A DNA stretch of 64,000 bases from Tomocerus qinae. Lineage: Eukaryota > Arthropoda > Collembola > Entomobryomorpha > Tomoceridae. Below, piece by piece: positions 23,325-62,757 of the stretch. Made by a program: the position numbers and the translations under genes. The notes below the pieces were generated by a model that saw only the letters and a program-made list of their open reading frames with translations, was not told where the DNA came from and did not search any database. Where the stretch lies: positions 82,832,001 to 82,896,000 of the forward strand of contig CM034546.1 in NCBI GenBank assembly GCA_020055645.1, in the 5' to 3' direction. How positions within the stretch are numbered: position 1 is the first letter of the stretch; each line of letters begins with the position of its first letter.

Positions 23325-25068
23325 CAAAAATAAAATCTATACTGGTTCCTCAGGTTTTAAGATTTTTATTAACTGAAATGTATTCTCACATTACCATAAT
23401 TTGATCTTAAAAACATCTTTTATTTTAAAATTTGAAAAGGTACGCTAAAATTATTAATAATGCAGAATAATACACATATTTATATGTTTTTTAAAGTTAA
23501 AATCAGTAGGGGTTCCTCAGGCTTTAAGATTTTTATTTACTGAAATAAGTTCTGGTATTAACATAATTTAATCTTAAAAACATTTTTTATTTCAAAATTT
23601 AAAAATTGTACGCTAAAATTATTAATACTGCAAAATAATACACATATTTATATGTTCTTTAAAATTAAAATCACTATAGGTTCCTTAGGTATCAAGATTT
23701 TTTTATTAACGGAAATAAATTTTGACATTACCATAATTTAATCTTAAAAACATTTTTTATTTTAAAATTTGAAAATGTACACTAAAATTGTTTATACTGC
23801 AGAATAATACACATATTTATATGTTCTTTAAAATTAAAATCAGTAGGGGTTCCTCAGGCCTTAAGATTTTTATTTACTGAAATAAGTTCTGACATTACCA
23901 TAATTTGATATTAAAAATATTTTTTATTTCAAAATTTGAAAATGTAAGCTAAAATTATTAACACTTCAGAATAATACACATATTTATATGTTCTTTAAAA
24001 TTAAAATCAGTATAGGTTTCTCAGGTATCAAGATTTTTAATAACGGAAATAAATTCTGACATTACCATAATATGATATAAAAATATGGTTTATTTCAAAA
24101 TTTAAAAATGTGCGCTAAAATTATTTATACTGCAGAATAACACACATATTTATATGTTCTCTAAAATTAAAATCAGTAGGGGTTCCTCAGGCTTTAAGAT
24201 TTTTATTTACTGAAAAAAGTTTTGATATTACCATAATTTGATATTAAAAATAAATTTTAATTCAAAATTAGAAAATGTACGCTTAAATTATTAAAACTGC
24301 AGAATAATACACATATTTATATGTTCTTTAAAATTAAAATCAGTATAGGTTTCTCAGGTATCAAGATTTTTATTAACGGAAATAAATTTTGACATTACCA
24401 TAATTTAATCTTAAAAACATTTTTTATTTCAAAATTTAAAAATGTGCGCCAAAATTATTTATACTGCAGAATAATACACATATTTATATGTTCTTTAAAG
24501 TTAAAATCAGTAGGGGTTCCTCAGGCTTTAAGATTTTTATTTACTGAAATAAGTTCTGACATTACCATAATTTGATATTAAAAATATTTTTTATTTCAAA
24601 ATTTGAAAATGTAAGCTAAAATTATTAACACTTCAGAATAATACACATATTTATATGTTCTTTAAAATTAAAATCAGTATAGGTTTCTCAGGTATCAAGA
24701 TTTTTAATAACGGAAATAAATTCTGACATTACCATAATATGATATAAAAATATGGTTTATTTCAAAATTTAAAAATGTGCGCTAAAATTATTTATACTGC
24801 AGAATAATACACATATTTATATGTTCTTTAAAATTAAAATCAGTAGGGGTTCCTCAGGCTTTAAGATTTTTATTTACTGAAATAAGTTCTGACATTACCA
24901 TAATTTGATATTAAAAACATTTTTTATTTCAAAATTTAAAAATTGTACGCTAAAATTATTAATACTTCAGAATAATACACATATTTATATGTTCTCTAAA
25001 ATTAAAATCAGTATAGGTTCCTCAGGTATTAAGATTTTTATTTACGGAAATAAATTCTAATAATAATA
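23325..25068. repeat. 167-bp satellite, right array with two alternating monomer types
   Basis: About ten monomers in reverse orientation to 2540-3600, each with CTGCAGAATAATACACATAT. Two classes alternate strictly: GGGGTTCCTCAGGCTTTAAG (at about 23507, 23843, 24178, 24513, 24846) and AGGTTTCTCAGGTATCAAG-like (at about 23676, 24013, 24345, 24682, 25015). The repeat unit is therefore a dimer of about 335 bp. Confidence 0.92.
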
Positions 25069-25079
25069 ATAAAATTAGA

Positions 25080-25682
25080 CGAGTTTTATTTAATTGTGAT
25101 TTATTTTATTTAATTGCGACCTATTTTATTTAATTGTGATTTATTTTATTTAATTGGGATTTATTTTATTTAATTGTGACTTATTTTATTTAATTGTAAT
25201 TGATTTTATTTAATTGTGATTTATTTTATTTAATTTTGATTTGTTTTATTTAATTGTGATTTATTTTATTTAATTTTGATTAATTTTATTTAATTGTGAT
25301 TTATTTTACTTAATTTTGATTTATTTTATTTAATTGTGATTTATTTTATTTAATTGGGATTTATTTTATTTAATTGGGATTTATTTTATTTAATTGTGAT
25401 TTATTTTATTTAATTGTGACTTATTTTATTAAATTTTAATTGTTTTAATTGTGATTTATTTTATTTAATTTTGATTTGTTTTATTTAATTGTGATTTATT
25501 TTATTTAATTGTGATTTATTTAATGTACTTACGATGTATTTTATTTAATTTAGCTATATTTTATTTAATTGAGGTGTATTTTATTTAATTTAGCTATATT
25601 TTATTTAATTAACTATGTTTTATTTAATTTTATTTAATTTAGGTGTTTTTTATTTAATTTAGGCGAATTTGATTTAATTTAG
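25080..25682. repeat. 20-22 bp minisatellite, TTATTTTATTTAATTGTGAT
   Basis: About 28 units of TTATTTTATTTAATTGTGAT, ending in GTGTATTTTATTTAATTTAG variants. It is the mirror partner of the array at 1-245 and 2045-2460. Confidence 0.93.
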
Positions 25683-25799
25683 TTTCTTGTTACTTTCCTT
25701 GAGGTTTTGAAATTCTTTGTTAGCCAGGGGCTAAAATGGCCAAAATTGGGGCTATGTGAGCTGAGAAAACCCCCTTGGTCTGTGGAAGCAACTTGCGGA

Positions 25800-27715
25800 T
25801 AGAAATGTCTTCTCCCGAGAAAGAAGGGCCCTTGGATTTTGATGCCCGTGACAACCAAATATGAAAGGTCATGGGTGTTTACAAAAATTACGCAGACGAA
25901 ATATTTGTAACTGCAAGCTCACAATGTTATTACAGATTTCGGTTAATTTTTGTATTACCTATTTTCAACTTTAGTTATATGGTTCAGACGGATTTAAAAG
26001 TTTCAAGTTACCAGGTTTTAAAACTAAAAATAGGTAGAATTAGACAGCATTTAGATCTAAATAAAAATGCTCGAAGGAAAAGCGAAAGAAACTTGGGAGC
26101 GCCTTACATATCGACGGCAGGCCACCTAAAAAACCACCCCTCCCCCACTAAAAAGATGACGGTCGAAATGCACAGTTAGGCGTTACGTAATTTCGCATAG
26201 TGGTCTGAAATTAAAATTTTCAAATATTTAGGAAGAGGGGTCCAAAAATTAAAATTTCGACGTTTTGCGCACATAATGGTCTAGAAATTACAATTTCGCC
26301 TTTTACTGTTCACACTGGCCTGAAAATTAAAATTTCGACTACGATTACACTAGCCTTGACACCAGCATATTGGTTTGTGGCCCGACTTCCAAGAAATCGT
26401 GGAAAGCCAGAAAGTTTTCAAGTTACATCATTCGGTAAATTTCGAAGTTTTATGCATATCGTCTAAAAATTAAAATTTCGACTTTCTCTATGCACACTGG
26501 CCTGAAAATTAAAATTTCGACATTCTTCGCGAACATTGCTCTGAAAATTAAAATTTTGACTTTCTTCGCGAACATTGCTCTGAAAATTAAATATAAAAGA
26601 CTGCGCATACAGGTCTGAAAATTTAAATTTCGAAGTTTTGTGTATATTGTGACATAAAATTTAAATTTTCTAAATTTTTTGGACAGAAAAAATTTGTCAG
26701 ACCACATTGTACGCTAAACTTCAAGGAGATTTGAATGTTTCCATGGCTTCTCCTTCAGGGGTAAGGTGACGACGTGCGTCAGAAAGCTGATTTTTCCCAA
26801 CCATTTTCCCGAATAAAAATATTGGTTGGCGGAAAGCAGTTTTCTGGAGCACGTCGTCACCTTACCCTTGGGGAGCAGTCAAGGAAACATTCAATCATTT
26901 TGTTAAACTTCAAAAATTTAAATTTTGGGCCACAATATGCACCAAATTCGAAATTTTAATTAACAGACCAAAGTGCTCAACGAAAGTCGAAATTTTAATT
27001 TTTGGAACTTAGCAAGCAAAAAATTTTAATATTTATACCGCAATATGCACTAACATTCGAAATTTAAATTTTTGGAACCCAGTATGCATAAAACTTCGAA
27101 ATTTTAGTTTTCAACTCACAATGTGCACAAAACTTCGCCAATTTAATTTTCAGACCAGTGTGCATAGAAAAAGTCGAAATGATAATTTTTAGACGATATG
27201 AATAAAATTTCGAAAAATTAATTTCGAATGATGTACCTTGAAATCTTCCTGGCTTTCCAAGAAGAAAATTCCAAGAAATCGTTCCACAAGCCAATATGCT
27301 GGTGTCAAGGCCAAAAACAACCCAATCCAAAAACCCGGGTTTTTGGGTTTTACCTCACCAAAAGGAAAAACCCATGGGTTTTTCATGCCCTGATCAATTT
27401 CGTCCTACCTCCGTAACGGCCTTTCTAACTTAACCTGCCACCGATTTGTAACTATTGATAATGATCAATCAGACATTGTTGTACTGTTTTCTAAATGTTT
27501 TATATGTATCAATAATTTCGTTGTTAAGTTCATATACGAAAAGAAAGCTGTAGATTCATTTTGAAGTTTTAAACGGTACCAAACACTAGTTATTCAAGCG
27601 GTAGTCACAGATTATTGTAGCAATTATTTATGAACACTCCTTTATATCAGTTAATAAATTTTTTGGCACGATCATAGCAACCCAAAGGCCCTTCTTTCTC
27701 GGGAGAAGACAAATG
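25800..27715. mobile_element. Nested foldback structure
   Basis: The outer arms are 25805-25840 (GTCTTCTCCCGAGAAAGAAG) and its reverse at 27680-27712. Inside is a second inverted repeat, 26345-27320, whose ends read CCTTGACACCAGCATATTGG and the reverse. The arms of the inner repeat are degenerate 55-60 bp units containing CTGAAAATTAAAATTTCGAC. The centre at about 26815 has arms GTAAGGTGACGACGTGC. No coding content is seen. Confidence 0.8.
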
Positions 27716-27839
27716 TAAAAGTTAAAAGCAGTACCGCAGTCAAAGTCCTGCCCTGTGAGAAAGTCATTTTGGATATCGTCTCTAGGCTGTTTCCATAGGG
27801 GTATGAAAAACAGATCAAATTGGTCAATCTCAGTGTTCC

Positions 27840-28105
27840 ATTTTAGCCGGCTAAAAAGCTTTTTGACCAGCCGGCTAGCCATTTTAACCGGCCGGCTGGT
27901 TAAAATGGCCGGTCTCTGAACACTGGTCAATCTCCATTTAAGTTTACCAATTTAATGGCCGGCCATTTTAGCCAATTTAGCCACTGGTAAACAAAGAATT
28001 TCAACCGACCGGCCATTTTAGCCAGCCATTTAAGACAATTTAGCCACTGGTTAACAAAGAATTTCAACCGACCGGCCATTTTAGCCAGCCATTTTCCGGC
28101 TGGTC
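27840..28105. repeat. Tandem GGCCATTTTAGCC repeats
   Basis: Two and a half copies of an about 63-bp unit (GACCGGCCATTTTAGCCAGC, then ATTTAGCCACTGG and AAAGAATTTCAACC). Short GCCGGC palindromes abound in this GC-richer block. Confidence 0.8.
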
Positions 28106-28675
28106 ACCGAAAACTAGTATAATAATATGAAGAGTAACAACATCAACTAAAATGCGTGTAATGTGTAACAAGACGATGGAGTGGAGGAGTGGAGGAGGGA
28201 GCCTTGTATCAATATCAATATTATTATCAACAATCAACATATAACAACTAATGCGTTGTAGTGGTCTGGTAAAGGTAACATATACTAAGAAGTGAAGTGG
28301 CGGTGGAGGGGTGACGACGCCTGAGTTCCCAACAGCTCCGGAGCTCCAACATCTCCGGAGCTCCAAAGCCAACAGCTCCGGAGCAGTTCGAAAGGTTTGG
28401 AAAGACTCCAAACTCATTTGACCCCATGCGCCTATGTGAGAAATTAACAAACTTCTTGAGGAAGCTCAAAGCTCAAATCTCAAAAGCTCAAGCTTTTGAT
28501 TTTTAAATGCGACACCTGGATAAGAAGCCAACAAGTGTATGAACGGAATAGCCTTAACAGCTTTTATTACTGATGCCAAAAACATATGACCGACACGACA
28601 CAGTATAACATTAAACAACTATGTTGCAAATAATAAATCATTAAAATTAAGCTAAGAAAAAGCATTAAGTTTTGA
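28106..28675. other. No gene recognised
   Basis: It contains a small AGCTCCGGAGCTCC repeat at 28325-28385 that can pair with itself. Otherwise nothing is recognised. Confidence 0.5.
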
Positions 28676-29217
28676 GGCTAAACTGCAGTTATCCGGCCAG
28701 GTTTTTCAGCACCCCAGCACCTTGAAAATAATTCAGATTTTGAAAAAATAGATTTTTGAGAGGTTGTCCAAAATCTGAAATATTTTCAAGGTGCTGGGGT
28801 GCCGGGGTGCAGTCAGTGTATCAAAGCGGATCTCACTTCCGCTTTATAAACTGACCTAACCTAAATGAAAATATGGACATCCACTTTGAAAATATTTCAG
28901 ATTTTGAAACAATAGATTTTTGAGAGTTTGTTCAAAATCTGAAATATTTTTAAGGTGCTGGGGTGCAGTCGATACATTGAATCTGAAATATTTTCAAAGT
29001 GGATGTCCATATTTTCATTTAAGTTAGGTTATAAAGCGGAAGTGAGATTCGCTTAGATACACTGACTGCATTTCAGCACCCCGGTAACCCAGCACCACGG
29101 TCCCCCGGTAATGTTTCAGATTTTGAACAAACTCTCAAAAATCTATTTTTCATAATCTGAAATATTTTCAAGGTGCTGGGGTGCTGAAAAACCTGGCCGG
29201 ATAACTGCAGTTTAGCC
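28676..29217. mobile_element. Palindromic element with 9-bp target duplication
   Basis: Ends GGCTAAACTGCAGTTATCCG and its reverse, flanked by direct repeats AAGTTTTGA at 28667-28675 and 29218-29226. The body is an almost complete palindrome of blocks such as AAGGTGCTGGGGTGC and CAGATTTTGAA. The 9-bp duplication fits a MULE/FoldBack-type transposase. Non-coding. Confidence 0.9.
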
Positions 29218-29599
29218 AAGTTTTGAATTAAATGATTAGAGAGGTTTAGATACAGGATAAAATCTTCAGAAAATAGTTTGTGGGATTGTCACGTGGCTAT
29301 TTGAAGCAATTTTAATTTTGCTTGTATGCGTTTTGTTTAGACAGAAGCATTTTAGATTGTAACTTGTAGCAGCACCGCCAAGTTTCAAGTCTTCAAATCA
29401 AATATGGACGCATCTCTGGTCTACTTTGCATTTAATTGTCCAGCGTTGGACGAGTTAAATACAGATATATTTGTTAAATAGTCGAACACAGTCAAAAATT
29501 TTTCGACATTGATTTAATTTTAACAAACTCAGTACAGTTGATTGCAAGCAATTATTGTTCGGTTTCGGAAAGCAAGATGTTATTAGGCTTAAGATCGCA

Positions 29600-29815
29600 T
29601 TAGACATTCCACATATGTTAACTTGCGCAAATGAAACCAAGTTTTCTGGACTAGAAGGTAAAATCCTAGGTCCTAATAGCTTACTGAGGATCATAGATGC
29701 AAATATTCCTAGTAAACAGACAGTATATCATTTATGGTGATCCAGCATATCCTATTAGATCACAAATAATTAGTCCGTACAAAGGTAGACAATTGACTAA
29801 CGACCAACTGTGGTA
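29600..29815 (+). pseudogene. PIF/Harbinger transposase fragment
   Basis: Two adjacent frames read EGKILGPNSLLRIIDANIP and then IIYGDPAYPIRSQIISPYKG followed by RQLTNDQLW. GDPAYP-x-PY/F-x-G and LTxxQ are the signature around the second catalytic Asp of PIF/Harbinger transposases. One frameshift lies near 29720 and only about 70 residues remain. No flanking TIRs identified. Confidence 0.75.
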
Positions 29816-30491
29816 ACCTTGTTTGGTTGTTTTCAAATTAACTTACCATTTTTACAATTTTCTCTTTTCTTGAGCCAGTTGACAATTCAGCTGAACACGG
29901 CTGTTAAATGCAATAAAATAAAATTTGAAGGTGGAAGTTGTTTTTGATTTTAAGCCAATAACATTTGAATATGAAATACCCGCTTGCTTTGAATATGGTA
30001 CAAGCTACAATACTTTGAGGTGCTTGTAGCAGGCCACCTACAAGCTTTTATCTTGGTGATATTTGTTTGTAGCACAACCAACGTAAAGTTATAGCAAGCT
30101 TTACAATCCAAACTTGAAGCTTTTATCCAAATAAGCCTGTATCGAAACCTCTCTATTATCATGATTTAGGTTTTAAGATTGAAGAGGTGATTATGCAACA
30201 TTTTGCATGATTCTCGGCTAAGCATCCAATCATAGAAATATCTCATTTGTAAATTTTTGTAATCAGCTGTTAAATGAACTGTGATTACAATATAGTAAAA
30301 AGCAAAGTGTGATTTAGTTTACAAAATACTTCATTGTCTGCTTAATGCTACAATAAATTATGAAATGCATCTCTTTGCAAAAAATAGTTGTCACCTATAG
30401 AATTTTCGTCATGGAAATAACCAATAAAATGTCGAATTTTGAAAAATTTTAACAAATCCCATGGCAGAATTAGAACAATAGAACTGCAATT
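29816..30491. other. No gene recognised
   Basis: Contains a short match (30395-30425, TAGAATTTTCGTCATGGAAA) to the ends of the TIR element at 56389-57330. The rest is unremarkable. Confidence 0.5.
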
Positions 30492-32242
30492 TTGCGACTC
30501 AAAAGATTATTTCAACAGTATTACTTAAAAGATTTAGATGAATGGTGTAAATCAATTGGTCTGCAATTAAACTACAATAAAACTAAATTTATGGTTTTTA
30601 CCAAAGTTAACACATGTGTAGATGACAATCTTATTATAAAATGTAATGGATATGACATTGAACGTGTCTTTGATTTTAAATATTTAGGAGTACATCTAGA
30701 CTCTAAATTAAATTACAATGACCATTTCAATTATGTTGAAAGGAGATATTCTTCTGCCATAGGTGCTCTCAATAGAGTCAGAAGAGTAGTACCCTTTAAA
30801 ATTTATGGAATGCTCATTAGTACTTATGTATTGCCTTTCTCCGACTATGCAATATCAATTTGGGGCCCTACTAAAACTCATCAGCTGGGGTGTCTCCAAA
30901 AACAAAATCAATAGGGCTTTATGCTTATTTCAATTCCCAAAATTGGCAAAATATTATAGTAAAAGTTATTGGGCTGACTCTAATTCATTCGATAATAAGC
31001 GTAAAGTAAAAGTGCAATTTAGAACATCAAAAAGTAAACTATTATTTATTGCTTGAAAGAGCCAATCTTTTAACAGTACAGGAAAGACTTCTATATATTA
31101 CTATGTTGAGCTTGTATAAAATTTTGCTGTTTGGTTCAAGTTCAAGTTCAAGTTCAGCTTTATTAACGTGACATCATAGGCCCATCAATTACACGAATTG
31201 AAATCAGTAATAACAATTAAGCTACCACTGCTCTTCCCCCAAAGTCACAAATAACAAATAAAAAATCTTTACAAAGTAGCAAATACAATAAATTATATTT
31301 AATACATTAAGTAAAGGTCATTCCGTTTAGAGATCATTAGTTGCTTCACACGATCAATCAGCATGTTTAGGGATAGGTCTTTATACACCCACTTTCGTGG
31401 CAGATTATTCCATGCCATTGCTGCTGCGTGCTTTACCGATGTTGACCTTGAGGATACATAATTAATTTTGGGGAAAGAGTTACAATAATTGTTCCTTATG
31501 TTATACCATCCTTCCGTACCTACTAGTTTATTATTAAGATTCTTCCATACTATTTTTATTAAACTAATTTCACGTCTTTCCCAATTTACTAAAATTATTT
31601 CTATTAAAAATTATTATTGTATTAGTAAGGATTGTGTAGTGACAAGACGCACAAGGCAAGCTAATGACTTGCCAGTTATTTATCATCACACAGCTACTTT
31701 TGCCAAAAGTCCGGTATTTTATGCCAGTACCACTTGGAACTCCCTCAATCAAGTATTGAAATCTAAAAATTTATCTGTGTGTAATTTTGCCTTGTTATTG
31801 AATCAATACTTACTTGTATTGCGTAAGGACGATTATGTGTACTAATTTTACGTTAATCTACTCTATTATTTACTATTAAAATGTGGCATTATATTTTACT
31901 ATATAATGCTAATTGACTAGGTACTAATTACTGTGAGATAACACGATTATGTGTACTAACTTTACGTTAATTCACTCTGTTCTGTAGAAATGTGGCATTA
32001 TAATTTACTAATACTAAGTAACTAAATACTAATTACTGTGGGTTTACACATTAAATTTTTATGAATGTTAATGTATATATTGACTTTCGATATTGATCTG
32101 GGTACGAATCGGCTTTGATTAAGGGAGTAAGGTAACGAAACTGGCTTGCCTTCGGTGCTGATTGTTGTTAAAACATTTCTTTCTGTAAGATTTGAACTTT
32201 TTGGCACTCAAATAAATACGAATTAAATTGAATTGAATTGAA
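30492..32242 (+). mobile_element. Non-LTR retrotransposon, 5' truncated, with nested insertion
   Basis: Starts inside the reverse transcriptase palm/thumb: GLQLNYNKTKFMVF, FDFKYLGVHLDSKLNYNDH, STYVLPFSDYAISIWGP. The frame changes near 30890, and the C-terminal part continues after an antisense insertion (31134-31537) as VTRRTRQANDLPV and STTWNSLN. The 3' end is a tail of AATTG repeats at about 32220-32242. The YxDD part is absent. Class is probably Jockey/CR1-like by the LNxxKT and FKYLG motifs. Confidence 0.85.
31134..31537 (-). mobile_element. Nested antisense non-LTR retrotransposon 3' end
   Basis: On the minus strand this reads KLVGTEGWYNIRNNCNSF, SVKHAAAMAWNNLPRKWVYK and SKRNDLYLMY followed by a stop at 31299-31301, the usual C-terminus of an LINE ORF2. 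Its 3' tail is (GAACTT)n at 31134-31157. It splits the plus-strand element 30492-32242, whose coding sequence resumes after it. Confidence 0.85.
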
Positions 32243-33321
32243 AGTATATAAGTAACTAACCGTAAGACGGCCGTTTATGTCGCATGGAATTCATTTTGTT
32301 ATTGAATTGATAGCATCTTGTTTACCAAATGCACTGCCAAAACTTCCCCTTGAGGTAGTGGAATGGCCGGGTAGGTTAACTATGGGGTTTCGGATGTGAA
32401 AATTGACAGTAATCAAGACTTCCTTTATTCTATTCTTGTTATTTCATAATAAGAGAATCAAGAGTCTAAGTAAAATTTTTTGAAAATCACTTTGGATACG
32501 AGGTATTTTAATTCAAAATCCCTCCCATTTTCCTTGGAATAAATTGACTTAAAACTGTATACCTTACAGTGGTACATAGTGATAATCACTATAGAAGAAT
32601 ACTTTAGTTGGCCAATTTATTCTGAAAAGAAGGGGAGGGGAAAATGAGGGAAAACCCCCAGACTAAATTGACAGGATAATTTTTGGAAATTATATTTGAC
32701 GGCTTTAATACAGTAAGGGGGTTAGATATTTTCCTAAAATAAATACCTTAGCAACTGAAATTTAGCCAGCTACTAAAGCCCGCCTTGAAGTGAAAATTAA
32801 TATAACGCTGTGTAAACACATCATAATACCTCAATAATAATATAATACCATAATGGGCGGTAAGGTAAGGATAAATTAGGATTAGAACGTAGTCCTGTTT
32901 AAATATTTGTTAGCGTCTCTTTTAATGGCGACAGGTAGCATTTCGGCCATGCACTAACGAAATACTAGAATTCGCCAATAAAAAAAACGATGTCATACTT
33001 AGGGGTTTACATGGGGTTTGCGGTACATGGGGCACTCCCCTCGGGGTGAAATTGAGTGATCTTACATCTCCATTAGCGACAAAAATAACGGCTAGTGTCC
33101 GAACCTTCTCCCTATACTTTTCTTGGCTATGTTACCCATTTGTAGCTCTACTCTCTGGTCACTTTGCTTGTGAACTCGATACGACCATAAAAAGCCGTTT
33201 TATTGCTAGTTTTCTTAGTATTATACTTTAATATTCGTCATTCACCAACAAAAGCATATAAGGTTCAGAGGTGGTTCAAAATTTACTCTATGACAATACA
33301 GCAAAATTAATAGGGCATAAA
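32243..33321. other. No gene recognised
   Basis: Non-coding. 32695-32745 (CAGTAAGGGGGTTAGATATT) has an inverted match at about 34340-34395, so 32695-34395 may be an old foldback element that encloses the hairpin at 33322. Confidence 0.45.
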
Positions 33322-33636
33322 AGTGAAGATTTTTTTGAGAAACTTGGATCTATTCCGAGAATATTGGTCGAAGAAAGACGAAATTGGTTTTTAAAAACTC
33401 AGAAAAAGTCAATTTATAGCAGATTGCAATTAGATTCCTTATTTTTACCTCTGGTTACGAAATATTAATTGATTTCATGGGAAAATTGCAATAACTCGCG
33501 GACGAATGTAAAAATTAGGAATTTAAGTGCAATCTGCTATAAATTGACATTTTTTGCCTTTTTAGAGATCAACTTTGTCTTTCTACGACCTATATTCTCG
33601 GAATAGATCCAAGTTTTCCAAAAAATTTAAAGGCGA
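33322..33636. mobile_element. Foldback element, about 315 bp
   Basis: The arms 33322-33440 and 33520-33636 are inverted (AACTTGGATCTATTCCGAGA and its reverse; AATTTATAGCAGATTGCA and its reverse). Non-coding. Confidence 0.85.
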
Positions 33637-34422
33637 ATATGATAGTCGATCACCTAGCTCTTAAAACTGTAGTCATAGTGGCATGTAATCAATATAGTAC
33701 TTAGAAAGAGACAAGCAGAGTCCAGAGAGTAGATGACTTTTTTGGCCCCATGACATCAAAATCACTTGAACTTGAAATGGCGAAAGATAGAATGCAATAT
33801 GGTGGTTGTTTTTCGAAATATAAATTTTGTATAGTCCGATTATACTGGGCCAAATAGGCTTAAAAAATGTATTCGGTGGCTCTACTATCAACTTTAAGAG
33901 TCAAAATAAAAAGAATTATTTTTTATGACATTATCCAGGATTTAGAAAATATTCATTACTAGTAGCTTAGCCTGCATAAATTAAAACGCGTGAAAAAGTA
34001 AAGAAATATTAAAACCATAAAAAATTTGGTCAGAAAAATGTAAAAGCTAAAACGGAAAATATAGTTCAATTTAAAATGGCAGCTGGCATTCTAGTACATC
34101 CAAAAAAACTTATTTTAAGACTTAGGAGTATAAATTTTATATTGGACCCTCTTTGTACCTACACTTACACTAATTCATTCTACCTATGTCTGTCGTCACG
34201 CATACCTATTATTTATGCTAAGTTTCTTTATAGAAAGCAAAAAATGGCTTATTTTGGAGTTATCGTGTTCCCTTACAGACTTTGCGATTCTATAAGCTCG
34301 CTCCGTCCGGTGGACCAAAAGTTTTTTATTTGTTTACTAATATCTAACCCCCTTACTGTATTAAAGTCGTCATTTATTTCGTTAGCAACCAACATAAACT
34401 GCGACCTTAAGTACTATTATGC

Positions 34423-34466
34423 CATAAAATTATATCGTAGAATTAATTCTACGATATAATTTTATG
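34423..34466. repeat. Perfect 44-bp palindrome
   Basis: Each half is CATAAAATTATATCGTAGAA-TT read from either side, with no spacer. It could extrude a cruciform. Confidence 0.93.
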
Positions 34467-34659
34467 ATTTCTTTTATAATTTTTGTTACCAGCTTTAAAG
34501 CTGGAAACTGCCATGCCAAACCATACATGGGCTCAGTCGCATTATACGCTTAAGAAGAGTTTTGGGTTTGGAGCGGATCGAAACGAACGAATAAAAGCAT
34601 ATTAGACAAATTGCCAAAACCTCATGGCAAATGGAACACTGTGCTATGTGCCAAACCTA

Positions 34660-35175
34660 TTTTTGTTATACGATAAGTTTAACATTCTGTCTGTTCTTGA
34701 GCAAATTAGATATTCTCTATGTATGTATGTGTTTTCGTTTCGATATAATACTTGTATCCAAGTCGTTTAGTTAATGCTTTTTGCTCAAAAGCAAATACAA
34801 GATCTACTAGACAATATTTTGATCTGTGTATTTCTAAATGTAATTATGTTCTTACTAAGGATTCTTTTGTAGTAAGAGGATGTTCTGAGTGGAATAAATT
34901 GCCACTAGAATTGAAGAAAATTAATGACCCACCATTGTTTAAAGTTAAATTATTTAAGTATATTAAGTCACAACAATTCTATTGACTTTCCCCAACTTAA
35001 GTATTATTGTATGTGCTACTGATCTTTTTTCTCTTCTATTTTGTTTATTCTTGGTCTGTTTACTACTTAACTATGTCTATTACCTTTATAATCAAAATGT
35101 CTGAGGCAGGAGAACAGTGTATTATGTATTGATATTCTGATGCAACTTGACAATAAAGCATTGATTTGATTTTGT
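34660..35175 (+). mobile_element. Non-LTR retrotransposon 3' end
   Basis: Reads DKFNILSVLEQIRYSLCMYV and after a frame change STRQYFDLCISKCNYV, VRGCSEWNKLPLELKK, FKVKLFKYIKSQQFY and a stop at 34983-34985. It ends with a polyadenylation-like CAATAAAGC and a TTGAT-repeat tail at 35160-35175. It is a different family from the 30492 and 31134 elements by tail and sequence. Confidence 0.8.
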
Positions 35176-35179
35176 TGCG

Positions 35180-35214
35180 CCTATTTTGTCACTTGAATAA
35201 AGCTGAACTTGAAC
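35180..35214 (+). mobile_element. Short LINE 3' tail
   Basis: AATAAAGCTGAACTTGAAC matches the 3' tail of the antisense element at 31134-31537. It is probably a severely truncated insertion of that family. Confidence 0.6.
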
Positions 35215-35364
35215 AAAAAGCTTATTAGTATAAATAATCGGACTGTCTACTGGGCCTAAACGCGGATGATATATAGTAAAATGCGACAATTAATAAATGA
35301 CGTCCACATGATTTTAGCGCTTGCAATAATTTTCTGGATGAAAAGACATTGAAGTCGTTAAATA

Positions 35365-35370
35365 TTTATT
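35365..35370 (-). promoter_or_regulatory. Candidate polyadenylation signal of aconitase
   Basis: AATAAA on the minus strand about 125 bp beyond the aconitase stop codon. It is the first such hexamer downstream and a reasonable 3' UTR length, but AATAAA is common in AT-rich DNA. Confidence 0.5.
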
Positions 35371-35492
35371 ATAAATTGACTAAACGAAATCGTATGACAG
35401 TGACCTGCTTTACACACTTTCATGCACGTCAATGTCCCGAATTATTGTGTTGTATATCGCATAATATATAACATTTGAAGTCTACGTACAAA

Positions 35493-62757
<27,265 letters not shown>

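Noticed and set aside
28064..28450. 128-codon minus-strand frame
   Set aside because: Overlaps GGCCATTTTAGCC and AGCTCCGGAGC repeats, low-complexity composition and no recognisable motif.
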